A stretch of DNA of 64,000 nt, taken from positions 20,379 to 84,378 of the IMG/VR virus record IMGVR_UViG_3300005590_000035, one strand, 5' to 3'. The stretch is from a virus. Shown here in pieces: positions 7,248-16,089 of the stretch; position 1 is the first letter of the stretch, and every line of letters begins with the position of its first letter. Position numbers and translations under genes: made by a program. The notes beneath the pieces are model-generated. The model ran no database searches and had not been told where the DNA came from. It was given only the letters and a program-made list of their open reading frames with translations.

Positions 7248-8000
7248 ATGGCCACCCTCAATGCTACTATCTTTGCCGGACCCTTCAAGGACATTATCAA
7301 AGGGTTAGAAACTCTTAATGAACAAGCAGTCTTTGAATTAGATAACTCCGGTTTAGTTATCAAGTGTTTGGATAATGACTACACATCAGTTTTGAGAATC
7401 CAAGCCGACAAAGAATTGTTTGAAGAATACACATTTAATTCTTCACAATCACCCCTTAAACTTGGTATTGTATTGGAGCGTTTGAAAGACATTACTAAAA
7501 CACTTACAGTAAAAGATTTGGTTTCCCTTGAATATGATGGAGCGACACCACAAAACCTTACCATTTCAGCCAATGGCATTCGCCGAACAGTTCGTTTGGT
7601 AAAGTTAGACTTGATTAAACAAGTGAAGCAACTTCCAACACCCGAAGATGGATTCAAGTTTAGTGGCAATGTAGCCACCAAAGGTTTGAAGGATTTTGTT
7701 CGCACAATTCCCGCCACAGTTCAAGATTTCAAATTGATTGCTGGAAAGAACAAACTTTATCTTCAAGCCATGCACGGTGAAGAACCTATTGAATGGAATC
7801 CAACACCTAAAGATTGGGTAGTTGAAGAAGATGCAGTTACCTCCTACACGGTGGCTAAAATTAAAGAAGTCCTACACGCTGCGAAGAAATCCGAAGCCAC
7901 CATTATGGGAGGTCAAGACCTACCAATTAGGATTGAGTGGATTCAAACCGAGGGTTTAACCTTCACCGCAGTAGTAGCACCAAGAATGAGCAAGAGTTGA
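7248..8000 (+). CDS. pcn: DNA polymerase sliding clamp (PCNA)
   Basis: 250 residues from ATG 7248, the usual archaeal PCNA length; TTG 7230 would add six residues and is less likely. Recognisable blocks: FKDIIKGLETLNEQAVFELD, GLVIKCLDNDYTSVLRIQ, a central ISANGIRRTVRLV, the interdomain and second-domain stretch KFSGNVATKGLKDFVRTI, and the C-terminal LTFTAVVAPRMS. The protein forms a trimeric ring tethering polymerase, flap nuclease, ligase and XPF-type nuclease to DNA; the last three have candidates in this window. Its presence is strong evidence for an archaeal host. Confidence 0.95.
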   Translation: MATLNATIFAGPFKDIIKGLETLNEQAVFELDNSGLVIKCLDNDYTSVLRIQADKELFEEYTFNSSQSPLKLGIVLERLKDITKTLTVKDLVSLEYDGATPQNLTISANGIRRTVRLVKLDLIKQVKQLPTPEDGFKFSGNVATKGLKDFVRTIPATVQDFKLIAGKNKLYLQAMHGEEPIEWNPTPKDWVVEEDAVTSYTVAKIKEVLHAAKKSEATIMGGQDLPIRIEWIQTEGLTFTAVVAPRMSKS

Positions 8001-8006
8001 TATACA

Positions 8007-8225
8007 ATGAGAACGAAACCGACAAATTATGAGGCCGCCAAAGCATTGGTAGCCATAGAAGAAACGATAACTGTGCCAGCCCTCGTAGGGCGGCTGCTTG
8101 ATGCCGGAAGGCGAGAGATGCCGACCAAGCGTGAGTTGTCTGCTAAGATGATGAAAGACCGTGACTTTTTGGTTATTGAAAGAGCCTCCGGAAAAACGCC
8201 GACTATCTTTCAAAGAATCAATTAG
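8007..8225 (+). CDS. small basic protein, function unknown
   Basis: 72 residues, six bases after the PCNA stop, so probably translated from the same message; no box at the expected spacing. Predicted helices (NYEAAKALVAI; VPALVGRLLDAGRREM; KRELSAKMMKDR) and an FLVIERASGKTPTIFQRI end resemble a compact winged-helix protein. Not assigned. Confidence 0.7.
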   Translation: MRTKPTNYEAAKALVAIEETITVPALVGRLLDAGRREMPTKRELSAKMMKDRDFLVIERASGKTPTIFQRIN

Positions 8226-8342
8226 GGTCTTGAATACACAGGTCTTGAGTCTTGTTTATGCGGCCACCGAGTCCGCCGTTCACGGCCCTTGTGCCAACCA
8301 TTAAGTATCTGTAAGTGCAAGTGAATAAATCTGTGATGTGTG
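8226..8342 (+). promoter_or_regulatory. upstream region of the ribonucleotide reductase gene
   Basis: About 115 bases without a convincing gene. It holds GGGTCTTGAATACA (8225-8238), a second partial copy GGTCTTGAGTC at about 8241, a box TTAAGTATC at 8301 (42 bases before ATG 8343) and a weaker GTAAGTGC at 8311 (32 bases before). Either could drive the reductase gene; the first would leave a short untranslated leader. Confidence 0.5.
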
Positions 8343-10334
8343 ATGACCGAGAAGTATGAGCCGACTGATTTTGCCAGCGTGATATTTAGCCAAAGATATT
8401 CTCTTAATGGAGAGGAAAGTTGGGGTGACGCTTGTAAGCGAATTGCCACACACATTGCATCGGCTGAACAAAATGGAAGCCGGACAAAGTGGGAATCTCG
8501 TTTTACAGAAGCCCTACAATCTGCTAAGTTTATTCCCGGCGGACGCATTTGGTATGGAAGTGGCCGCCCTAAAGGACAGTTGCTTAATTGTTTCGTAGTC
8601 CCTACTGATGACAGCCGTGAAGGTTGGGGAAAGACTGTGAGCGATATGCTCGTAATTTCCGGAACCGGTGGCGGTGTGGGAATGAACTTCTCACCTATCC
8701 GCCCAAGAGGAACCTCAATTAAGGGAACCGGTGGCGAGGCTACCGGTGCAGTTTCCTTAATGGAAGTTATCAATCAAACTGGCGAAGTTATCAAGAGTGG
8801 CGGTGGCCGCCGAACTGCTTTGATGATGTGCCTTGCTTACAATCATGGGGATTTGATGGAGTTCCTTCACAAGAAGTTCAACAAAGTGGATTTAGCAGAC
8901 GAAGATAAACTCAATGAAGCGATTACTTCGGCCTTCCCATACCTACCACCAGCGGAAAAGACTAAGATGATGGAAGTTGCTTTCGCCGATGGCATTCCGG
9001 ATGATGCAGACATTATTGAATCTGTTCTCCGCCCGCTCATCAAACACCAAAAAGACCAAACTTTGAAGAATGCTAACATAAGCGTTTTAGTGGACCAGCA
9101 ATTCTTTGACGCAGTTGAAAACAACGAAGATATTGAAGTTGTTTGGAGAGGGAACACCGTTACATCCTATCCAGCCAAAGAAGTTTGGGACCTCATCGTG
9201 CAGAATGCTTGGGAGTCCGGAGAGCCGGGAATCTTGAACATCGGTCTTGCTAATGAGATGAATAACATTCATTATCACAAACCACTTATCTCCACAAACC
9301 CTTGTGGTGAGATTTGGCTTGAAGCCTATGGTTGTTGTGACCTTGGAGCCATCAACCTTGCACAACACATCAATGAAGATGCCAGCGATTTTGACTGGGA
9401 CGCATTGAATGATTCAGTTAATCTTGGTGTAAGGTTCCTTGATAATGTTTTGGATGTCAATACATACCCGCTCGCAGAAATTGAAAAGAACTGTAAAGAT
9501 GTCCGCCGTATTGGATTGGGCGTTATGGGACTGGGACACGCTCTCGTAAAACTTGGCCTTCGTTATGATAGAGCGGATGGAAGGAAGAAAGTGGACCAAG
9601 TTTTCAACTTCATGAAAAAGAAATCCTATGAAGCCTCCACTTATCTTGCCGCCGAGAAAGGATGTTTCCCATCTTTCAAAGCAGACCCATTCCTTGAGTC
9701 CGGATTCTGTAAGACACTTACGAAAAGTTTGCGAAATAAAATTAAAGAACACGGTATGAGAAACTGTGCCGTTTTAACAATCGCTCCAACTGGCACCACC
9801 AGCATTCTTGCAGCGACCTCATCCGGTATTGAACCAATCTTTGCACCGGGCTATCAGCGAACTTATTATGCAGATGCAGAAGGTAGCAATGATAGAGTAT
9901 TGAAAACAGAAGTTGTTATTGACCCTCTCTTTGAGCAACTTTATCGTGAAAGCGGAGATATGGAACAATTGGCAGAAGTGTTTGTAGGGGCAATGGATAT
10001 TGATGTTGAATCACATTTGAAAATGCAAGTCATTTGCCAAAAGCATATTGATAACGCAGTATCTAAAACAATCAATGTTCCAAATGATTATCCAGTTGAA
10101 AGTTTTGGAGAAATGATGTTAAAGTATGGACCTCAACTTAAGGGAACTACGGTGTATCGTTCCGGCAGTCGTGGCAATGAACCACTCCAACCAATGACGG
10201 CTCAAGAAGCGATTGATTACTTGAATGATAGGGAAGATACAATCATTGGAACTGTGGTTTCCGATTGCCCTTCTGGTATATGTGAGATTGGTGATACTCC
10301 AATCCCAACCGAGGAACTTGCTCCTACGGAGTAG
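8343..10334 (+). CDS. nrdJ: adenosylcobalamin-dependent (class II) ribonucleotide reductase
   Basis: 663 residues from ATG 8343 (GTG 8340 also possible). Converts ribonucleotides to deoxyribonucleotides using vitamin B12, supplying DNA precursors without oxygen dependence. Seen: FIPGGRIWYGSG and LLNCFVVP near the N-terminus, ISGTGGGVGMNFSPIRPRG, SGGGRRTALM, the catalytic STNPCGEIWLEAYGCC block (about 317-332) with Cys and Glu radical residues, RRIGLGVMGLGHAL, NVPNDYPVESF, and a C-terminal cysteine pair in DCPSGICEIG that re-reduces the active site. No separate small subunit nearby, as expected for class II. Works with the dCMP deaminase at 28948. Confidence 0.96.
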   Translation: MTEKYEPTDFASVIFSQRYSLNGEESWGDACKRIATHIASAEQNGSRTKWESRFTEALQSAKFIPGGRIWYGSGRPKGQLLNCFVVPTDDSREGWGKTVSDMLVISGTGGGVGMNFSPIRPRGTSIKGTGGEATGAVSLMEVINQTGEVIKSGGGRRTALMMCLAYNHGDLMEFLHKKFNKVDLADEDKLNEAITSAFPYLPPAEKTKMMEVAFADGIPDDADIIESVLRPLIKHQKDQTLKNANISVLVDQQFFDAVENNEDIEVVWRGNTVTSYPAKEVWDLIVQNAWESGEPGILNIGLANEMNNIHYHKPLISTNPCGEIWLEAYGCCDLGAINLAQHINEDASDFDWDALNDSVNLGVRFLDNVLDVNTYPLAEIEKNCKDVRRIGLGVMGLGHALVKLGLRYDRADGRKKVDQVFNFMKKKSYEASTYLAAEKGCFPSFKADPFLESGFCKTLTKSLRNKIKEHGMRNCAVLTIAPTGTTSILAATSSGIEPIFAPGYQRTYYADAEGSNDRVLKTEVVIDPLFEQLYRESGDMEQLAEVFVGAMDIDVESHLKMQVICQKHIDNAVSKTINVPNDYPVESFGEMMLKYGPQLKGTTVYRSGSRGNEPLQPMTAQEAIDYLNDREDTIIGTVVSDCPSGICEIGDTPIPTEELAPTE

Positions 10335-10346
10335 TGAGGCCCACCA

Positions 10347-10357
10347 TTAAGTAGTCG
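10347..10357 (+). promoter_or_regulatory. TATA-like box
   Basis: TTAAGTAGTCG, 29 bases before ATG 10376. Confidence 0.75.
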
Positions 10358-10375
10358 GATGGATAATCCTTATCT

Positions 10376-12988
10376 ATGGATGCTATCGTCACGGCTTCGT
10401 TTTTACTGGTAGGTTGGAATACATATTCTGCCATCGTAGTGGCTAAAGATACCTATACAGGTAAGATGCCCGGACCTAAAAGTTTAGGATATTCTATTGC
10501 GGGACTTGCTGGCTTGTCGGCATTCCTTTTATATTTTTACGGCATTAAGGCCGAAGAAAATCCACAACTACTCGCAGCGGAAGATGATAGTTGGCAAGGG
10601 ATTTCACTTGCAGGTTCCGTTGATGAAATAGACGAAATGTTAGGACGCAAAAGAAAAGATGCAGAAGACCGGGACGAAGACGAACGCATGACCCGTGCCG
10701 AAGCCGAAGATTTAGTTCAAAAAGTTGAGAAACTTATGGCTCCTTATGTGGACCGACTGGAAGTTTGTGGTAGTTACCGCCGAGGTTCCCAAAGTCCCGG
10801 CGATTTAGATGTTATCATCATTCCCAAGAAAGGGATGACATTACCTATGATAGTCCAAGACATAAACCCAGCCCAAGTTAATTGGTTAGGAGAACAAAAG
10901 ACACAGATAGTGATTGATGGCCATAAAGTGGACTTTCGTGTTTCATCCACCAAAGGATGGGGTGCCGCACTCCTTTACTTTACAGGTCCCGCTGGTTACA
11001 ATATCGGTATGAGGATGCGAGCGAAAAAGTTAGGAATGAAACTTAATGAATATGGAATCTTTGACCGGGCCACAGACAAATACCTTGGAGGAGAAACCGA
11101 GGATGAGATTTACCAAGTTTTAGGCAAGACACCTAAAACTCCCGAAATGCGTAGTAAGCGAGCCGAGCAAACTTTTGTTCGCACAAAGGCCGACACCAAT
11201 AAGTGCTCCCATTGTGGAGTAATCGGAGAAACATTCACCGTCAAGGAAGAACATTTCTGCGGACCAGTTTGCCTACACAAATATGAAGGTTTGGCCGCTG
11301 AAGATAGTAGCCCGTATAGTTGGCTAACCGAAGGCGAGTGTGCAATGTGCAATCACGATGCCAAGTTTGTTGTGGAAGATTTAGCCGTAGGGACTCGTGG
11401 ATTTTGTTGTGAAGCCTGTTATGCGGTTTTTGTTGGACTTCCTGTAAAAGAAGAAGGTTACTATGGTTTGGCTGCCGAAACTCTTACCTTAGAAGCACCC
11501 CGGGCAACTTATACAGATGTCGGACAGCAAACTTTTGAGAAATCATATAACATCAAGGCCAAGAAGCCCTTGAATGCCATTGTCAAAGACAAGATGGCTG
11601 GGCAGTTACCATCCGATGACAGCCGAAAATATAACTGGAACCGGGATTTTACCATTTCAAACATGAGCAAAAAGGAATCTAAATTAGTTCAGCAGTATTT
11701 TAGTGGCTTATGTATGGCACACGCAAGATTTCAAACATCAAATGAAGGCAATGATTTAACATCAGTTCAAAATGCTACTGCCAATAATGCTTACATGAAA
11801 AGTTTGCGTGAGCAAGAATGGTTGAGAGCAGAACTCAAAGACTATGTTGCTATGCAAAATATGTCCGACCAAGAAATAGTGGACTACATAGCCGGAACAA
11901 ACAATGGCATGGACTTTGACGGTATGTTACAATTAATCCGATATTGTGAGTTAATGGAAGGCCCCTATGCAGACATCAAGATGGTTGCCACCGACAGGTC
12001 CCCGTTTGAAGTAAATGGTGGATATGGGAATGTTTATTATTCCTCAAGAAATCCTTATTCTTTTGAAACACTCTCCATGAAAAACTTTGGTTCATGGGAC
12101 GGGACAGACGATACTTTCAAATCCCGGGATGGACGGAGAGCCGGTAAAGTTTTCACCCGAATGACTAAATTAAGACCCTACACTACTTTCCCCGAAATTA
12201 CATCCGATGAAGATTCATACATTGAGTATCAAACAGATGGAGGTTACACCAGTAGTTCCAACTACTTCACTATGAGTCCAATGGTATTTGCCAATTTGAG
12301 TCGCCGAAGAAATGTGGATGGATATTCCGCTACTGTGGGTGCGGGGTGGAGATATAACATCAAAGATTGGGAGGGTGTAAAGTCCGCTCCATACCGATAC
12401 GCCACAATGGTTAGACTACCTACAATGGAAGAACTCTTTCAAGCATACGCTAAAAGCCCACCAATTAGCCGAGCAGATTTAGCGTCCATTTACAATAAGT
12501 CTAAGAACTTAAACTCCGTTGCAGAAGCCGCAAAGAAAAAGAAAGAAGAAGAGGAAAGAGCATTACGAGAAAAGCAAAGTAACCTCGCTGCCAAAAATAA
12601 GGCCCAAGCAGACTTAGAAGAAATCAATAAATCTATCGCCGTTCTTATCAAACAGAAAGTTACCGAAGCCCGAGCAGCGGGATTAGGTGATGATGAGATT
12701 TACGAAACTTTGGAAAACACACTCTATGATATTGAAGATATGGTCCATGACTGGGAACCAGACAACTACATGGCAGAAGAAGACCAAACTTTTGGTTGTG
12801 GAAGTTGTGGCATAGGGCCACTCCACACAACCACAGTTGAGGGTCTAAGTTTTGTGCTATGTCCCGATTGCGGATTGGTGAAAGGAAAGGAAGGGGCCAA
12901 TGATTGGAATGTTGATTGGTCGGAAGGAAAACCAAAAATTGCAGACCCACTCTTTGCCGACTTGGAGTGGGACGATTCGGAGGAGTAA
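10376..12988 (+). CDS. membrane-anchored polyprotein-like protein with a DNA polymerase family X domain
   Basis: 870 residues. Order: two N-terminal hydrophobic segments (about 4-24 and 38-57); an IKAEEN...LLAAEDD linker; a family X polymerase catalytic region with GSYRRGSQSPGDLDVIII (about 132-149, the two catalytic Asp), VDFRVS (third Asp) and ALLYFTGPAGYNIGMRMRAK then LNEYGIFD, as in Pol beta palm and thumb; two zinc modules (CSHC...FCGPVC and CAMC...FCCEAC) separated by GLAAEDSS; GLAAETLTLEA; a roughly 350-residue unrecognised domain; a Lys/Glu coiled coil (about 720-780); MAEEDQ; and a final zinc ribbon CGSC...CPDC. Soluble Pol X normally fills gaps in DNA repair; the membrane anchors and AAE-separated domains are unusual. 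Confidence 0.85.
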   Translation: MDAIVTASFLLVGWNTYSAIVVAKDTYTGKMPGPKSLGYSIAGLAGLSAFLLYFYGIKAEENPQLLAAEDDSWQGISLAGSVDEIDEMLGRKRKDAEDRDEDERMTRAEAEDLVQKVEKLMAPYVDRLEVCGSYRRGSQSPGDLDVIIIPKKGMTLPMIVQDINPAQVNWLGEQKTQIVIDGHKVDFRVSSTKGWGAALLYFTGPAGYNIGMRMRAKKLGMKLNEYGIFDRATDKYLGGETEDEIYQVLGKTPKTPEMRSKRAEQTFVRTKADTNKCSHCGVIGETFTVKEEHFCGPVCLHKYEGLAAEDSSPYSWLTEGECAMCNHDAKFVVEDLAVGTRGFCCEACYAVFVGLPVKEEGYYGLAAETLTLEAPRATYTDVGQQTFEKSYNIKAKKPLNAIVKDKMAGQLPSDDSRKYNWNRDFTISNMSKKESKLVQQYFSGLCMAHARFQTSNEGNDLTSVQNATANNAYMKSLREQEWLRAELKDYVAMQNMSDQEIVDYIAGTNNGMDFDGMLQLIRYCELMEGPYADIKMVATDRSPFEVNGGYGNVYYSSRNPYSFETLSMKNFGSWDGTDDTFKSRDGRRAGKVFTRMTKLRPYTTFPEITSDEDSYIEYQTDGGYTSSSNYFTMSPMVFANLSRRRNVDGYSATVGAGWRYNIKDWEGVKSAPYRYATMVRLPTMEELFQAYAKSPPISRADLASIYNKSKNLNSVAEAAKKKKEEEERALREKQSNLAAKNKAQADLEEINKSIAVLIKQKVTEARAAGLGDDEIYETLENTLYDIEDMVHDWEPDNYMAEEDQTFGCGSCGIGPLHTTTVEGLSFVLCPDCGLVKGKEGANDWNVDWSEGKPKIADPLFADLEWDDSEE
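12978..12984 (+). promoter_or_regulatory. Shine-Dalgarno sequence deciding a TTG start
   Basis: CGGAGGA just before the stop of the preceding gene, about 6-8 bases before TTG 12991. Confidence 0.6.
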
Positions 12989-12990
12989 CT

Positions 12991-14463
12991 TTGGGTCTTG
13001 AATACATAGAAGTGGATAATACTATCCTATTAATGACTGCCTTAGAAGATGCAGGTTACCCAACATACATTGTGGGTGGAGCGGTAAGAGATACCATCAT
13101 GGGTAATCCCATCAAAGATTTGGATATAGCAACTAAAGCAACTCCGTCCCAAGTTGAAGAAGTTGTCAAAAGTTTGGAAGGGTTCAGTTACATATCTGGG
13201 AGCCAAGGAGCAGTCAGTATTGCTAACCTTGTATCATTAGTTAATTTTCCTAATCATAAGAAGGGCCAACCTCATGATATTGAGATTGCTACTTTCCGAA
13301 AAGATTTAGGTTTTGAAAGAGATGCTAACGGTAAGAAAGATAGGACCAAACCCATTCTTGTCCCAGCCCAAACTTTGAAAGAAGATTTGAAGCGTAGGGA
13401 CTTTACTATTAACGCCATTGCCATGACTAAGGATTTTGAAATAGTGGACTTGTTGAATGGCAAGGCCGACATAGAAGCAGGGATTGTTAAGGCAGTTGGC
13501 AAACCAAGCCTAAGATTTAATGAGGACCCTGTAAGAATGTTAAGAGCCTTGAGATTCAGCACAAGATATGGATTTGAATTGGACCCTGCAACTCGTCAAG
13601 CAATTGTTGATAACATAGAATGGATGGAAAGAATATCTCCACCACGCATGAGGGATGAGATGGGTAAAGTTTTGATGCAGAAAGGAGGATTTCAAGAATT
13701 GTATGAAATAGGTTTCATTCCATTGCTGATGCCTGAACTTAGAAACATCAAAGACTTAGAACACAATCCCGAATATCATCCGGAAGGTTCCGTGTATGGC
13801 CACTATTGCGCTATCTTTGACAGACTTGGTGACGCAGTAAAGTTATCCCCTCCCGCACCCACCCCATTATATTTTGAAAAGTTTGGTTACCGCACAGCAG
13901 GTGGCGGGGCCTCCGACATCCTTGCATGGGCCTTACTTTTCCATGACATCGGCAAGAAGGCTACTGCCGAAGCATCAACCAAAGGAGATTGGTTCTCCTT
14001 CCACGCACACGAGAGCGTGGGTGCTACTATCTTTTATGATAACTATGGGTCAAAGGCCAAGACATCCCCATTTGAGTTCAGCCGTAAGGAAACGGATGCG
14101 ATTACATGGGTGACCCTATTCCACCTTGGAAAGTTTTGGGATAGTAAGAAGTTCAAGAAAGTTGCCGAGATGGTAAGTCACGAAGATTTCACCCTCTTGT
14201 GTAGTGTGGCTTATTTTGATTCATCTATGCGGAGTAAAGGGGACAAGTTTGCTGGGAGGATGGAATACTTGACAGAAATTAGGGAAAAAGTAAGCACTAT
14301 TGAGGACGCTACACCGATGCCGAAAGGGTTTGGTAATACAGTTTCCGAGGCGTTGAATATCGCTGCGGGTCCCGCATTAGGTGACGCAATACAACGAATA
14401 AGGCAAATGGTTATTAGCGGAAACGCCAAATCTTACGAGGAAGCCCTTGACCGTATGAGATAG
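12991..14463 (+). CDS. cca: tRNA nucleotidyltransferase (CCA-adding) / poly(A) polymerase family, bacterial type with HD domain
   Basis: 490 residues from TTG 12991 (MGLEYIEVDN), two bases after the previous stop; ATG 13033 is a shorter alternative. Class II nucleotidyltransferase marks: YIVGGAVRDTIMG (about 26-38), KDLDIATKA with the catalytic Asp pair, LKRRDFTINAIA (about 132-143), FNEDPVRMLRALRFSTRYGF, and a C-terminal HD domain with LLFHDIGKK (about 315) and HAHESVGA. The family adds CCA or poly(A) to RNA 3' ends. Archaea normally use the unrelated class I enzyme, so this copy is probably of bacterial or phage origin. No tRNA gene was found in the window. Confidence 0.9.
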   Translation: MGLEYIEVDNTILLMTALEDAGYPTYIVGGAVRDTIMGNPIKDLDIATKATPSQVEEVVKSLEGFSYISGSQGAVSIANLVSLVNFPNHKKGQPHDIEIATFRKDLGFERDANGKKDRTKPILVPAQTLKEDLKRRDFTINAIAMTKDFEIVDLLNGKADIEAGIVKAVGKPSLRFNEDPVRMLRALRFSTRYGFELDPATRQAIVDNIEWMERISPPRMRDEMGKVLMQKGGFQELYEIGFIPLLMPELRNIKDLEHNPEYHPEGSVYGHYCAIFDRLGDAVKLSPPAPTPLYFEKFGYRTAGGGASDILAWALLFHDIGKKATAEASTKGDWFSFHAHESVGATIFYDNYGSKAKTSPFEFSRKETDAITWVTLFHLGKFWDSKKFKKVAEMVSHEDFTLLCSVAYFDSSMRSKGDKFAGRMEYLTEIREKVSTIEDATPMPKGFGNTVSEALNIAAGPALGDAIQRIRQMVISGNAKSYEEALDRMR

Positions 14464-14474
14464 TTTAGCAATCA

Positions 14475-14485
14475 TTAAGTAGTCG
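14475..14485 (+). promoter_or_regulatory. TATA-like box at unusual spacing
   Basis: TTAAGTAGTCG, 44 bases before ATG 14519. This implies a leader of about 14 bases, which contains GGTGA (14508-14512) as a ribosome-binding site. Confidence 0.6.
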
Positions 14486-14518
14486 GGGAATATAAATCGT
14501 AACTACTGGTGAATTAAG

Positions 14519-14731
14519 ATGACTGGAATGATAGATAAAATCTGCACAACCCTAACTGATGGAAAAGTCGTAATGGGCGTTCTGCTTCTTGTCGGACTTC
14601 ACAGCGTAGCAACTGATATGGTAGCCCCTCTTTGGGATATGTCTATCATGGGTGTTAGCGTTGGGAATGCCGTTGGAGTAGTTGCCCTTGCATCCGCAGT
14701 CTGTATGCTCAAAGCCGAGTTTATGGAATAA
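14519..14731 (+). CDS. two-helix membrane protein
   Basis: 70 residues with hydrophobic segments at about 17-33 (VVMGVLLLVGLHSVATD) and 43-63 (MGVSVGNAVGVVALASAVCML). Holin-like in size and layout, but no charged-end signature decides this. One of few genes whose box leaves room for an untranslated leader. Confidence 0.75.
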   Translation: MTGMIDKICTTLTDGKVVMGVLLLVGLHSVATDMVAPLWDMSIMGVSVGNAVGVVALASAVCMLKAEFME

Positions 14732-14772
14732 TGTTAGTGTAAGCAGCAAAAGAAATAATAGGCGTGAAGTTT

Positions 14773-14952
14773 ATGGTAGCGAAAGTATGCGAGTTGGAAG
14801 CCACATTGGTTAGACTCCACACCGGATGTCAATATAACAACACATTATGTGAGTATATGGGACATACCACGCAATCAAAATCAACCACGCTCAAAGAATT
14901 AGAGTTGATATTGAAAAATTGGGGGACGCTGGATGGCCAAGTCATCGGATGA
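14773..14952 (+). CDS. small protein, function unknown
   Basis: 59 residues from ATG 14773 (GTG 14764 possible). Overlaps the next gene by 20 bases. Contains LEATLVRLHTGC and LKELELILKNW, probably helical. No clear box; low confidence that it is translated. Confidence 0.45.
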   Translation: MVAKVCELEATLVRLHTGCQYNNTLCEYMGHTTQSKSTTLKELELILKNWGTLDGQVIG

Positions 14953-15253
14953 CCCTTCTAATGAGTTCACTAAAGACCTCCTTCAATTGATTCGCTCAAG
15001 TATAGCGAACAATCAACACTTAAGTGAAGCAATCATTCGTCTGCAAGAGCAAGGTCGTGTTACCGAAGCCGATGTAGGCTCTCTCCTTAAAATTATTCGT
15101 GATGGGAATGGCCGACCTCCGCTAATGTCCCGATTAGAAGCCTTAGAAAGAGCAGTTGCTAAGGAAGAAATAGATAATAAGATGCGTTGGGACTTAGTTC
15201 TCGTCATGGCTCCGGGCTTAGTTGCCCTACTTGCCACCATGATGGGAATGTAA
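14933..15253 (+). CDS. helical protein with a C-terminal membrane helix
   Basis: 106 residues. Acidic start (KSSDDPSNEF), long amphipathic helices including SRLEALERAVAKEEIDNKMRW, then a single hydrophobic segment at the extreme C-terminus (about 87-105). Tail-anchored layout; possible target of the Get3-like ATPase. The next gene's box (15257) follows within five bases of its stop. Confidence 0.75.
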   Translation: MAKSSDDPSNEFTKDLLQLIRSSIANNQHLSEAIIRLQEQGRVTEADVGSLLKIIRDGNGRPPLMSRLEALERAVAKEEIDNKMRWDLVLVMAPGLVALLATMMGM

Positions 15254-15256
15254 AGA

Positions 15257-15265
15257 TTAAATACC
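15257..15265 (+). promoter_or_regulatory. TATA-like box
   Basis: TTAAATACC, 30 bases before ATG 15287. Confidence 0.6.
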
Positions 15266-15286
15266 TCCCCGCATTATAGGGATGAT

Positions 15287-15631
15287 ATGCCCTATCTTAC
15301 ACAAGATGCCCGAGAGAAGTTGGATTCACACATCAACGATATTTTAGAAGTCCTCCTTGAAAGTAATGTTTCAGTTCCGGGCGGCTTAAACTACGCCATC
15401 TGCCGTGTGGCCGATGGGGTAATCGCCGCCAAAGGAGAGAGTTATTCCCTTTACAATACTTTACTGGGTGCTACCGAAGCAGCCAAGTTAGAAATCTATC
15501 GCCGAATGGTGGCTCCTTATGAAGATGAGAAGTGCAAACAAAATGGTGAAGTCTTTTCCATTAAGACCCCTAATAAGGATGAAGGCCAACAAAAGTTATT
15601 TCACCTTGGCCAACCTCACGGCGGGGCTTGA
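15287..15631 (+). CDS. hypothetical soluble protein
   Basis: 114 residues. DILEVLLESNVSVPGGLNYAICRVADGVI and GATEAAKLEIYRRMVAPYEDEKC resemble small phage-encoded proteins of unknown role that carry a conserved GxLNYaI/..Y..EKI..NGDV-like pattern. Mostly helical. No catalytic motif seen. Confidence 0.8.
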   Translation: MPYLTQDAREKLDSHINDILEVLLESNVSVPGGLNYAICRVADGVIAAKGESYSLYNTLLGATEAAKLEIYRRMVAPYEDEKCKQNGEVFSIKTPNKDEGQQKLFHLGQPHGGA

Positions 15632-15643
15632 ATACAAGAAGCA

Positions 15644-15652
15644 TTAAGTAGT
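15644..15652 (+). promoter_or_regulatory. TATA-like box
   Basis: TTAAGTAGT, 30 bases before ATG 15674. Confidence 0.7.
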
Positions 15653-15673
15653 AGGGCGAAGAGATTATAACTC

Positions 15674-16057
15674 ATGCCTTATGCAGACCCCGAGAAGAAA
15701 CGGCAATACATGGCTTCTTACAATAAGAAGTGGTATCAAGCCAATAAAGAGCCAAAAGATTTAGTTAGTAAAGCGGTGGACCGTAAAAAGGAATTACGCT
15801 CCAAGAAACGCCGATGGTTAGTTGATAACCTCGGTGGAAAATGTGTAGTTACCGGTTCCGATAACGGACTTAATCTTGAAGTCTATCTTAAGACACCTTC
15901 GGACAGACAATCATGGGGACCTGCCGGTGGTAAGACCCATCCAAAGTCCGTCTATGATTATTCATGGTCGGAATTACAGACTAACCTTCCTAAGTTTGTC
16001 GTGTGCGACAGGGACCACATTACCAGTTATTACAGTTCCCAGCAAAGCCAATCCTAA
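15674..16057 (+). CDS. HNH-nuclease-related protein, probably degenerate
   Basis: 127 residues. The start PYADPEKKRQYMASYNKKWYQ is the basic aromatic-rich leader common in phage HNH proteins, and GGKCVVTGS occupies the position of the first zinc knuckle. The expected CxxC pairs and the catalytic DH-N-H series are incomplete: only CDRDHIT near the end is reminiscent. It may be a decayed homing nuclease or a DNA-binding relative. Confidence 0.65.
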   Translation: MPYADPEKKRQYMASYNKKWYQANKEPKDLVSKAVDRKKELRSKKRRWLVDNLGGKCVVTGSDNGLNLEVYLKTPSDRQSWGPAGGKTHPKSVYDYSWSELQTNLPKFVVCDRDHITSYYSSQQSQS

Positions 16058-16059
16058 CC

Positions 16060-16069
16060 TTAATATAGG
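16060..16069 (+). promoter_or_regulatory. TATA-like box of the TATAGG type
   Basis: TTAATATAGG, 30 bases before ATG 16090; supports the small zinc protein as a real gene. The same 10-mer lies 30 bases before the DNA ligase gene. Confidence 0.65.
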
Positions 16070-16089
16070 ACCTAACCATAGGATAGGCT

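Noticed and set aside
8258-8314. 18-residue frame before the ribonucleotide reductase gene
   Set aside because: No ribosome-binding site, and it overlaps the probable promoter; Pro-rich chance frame.
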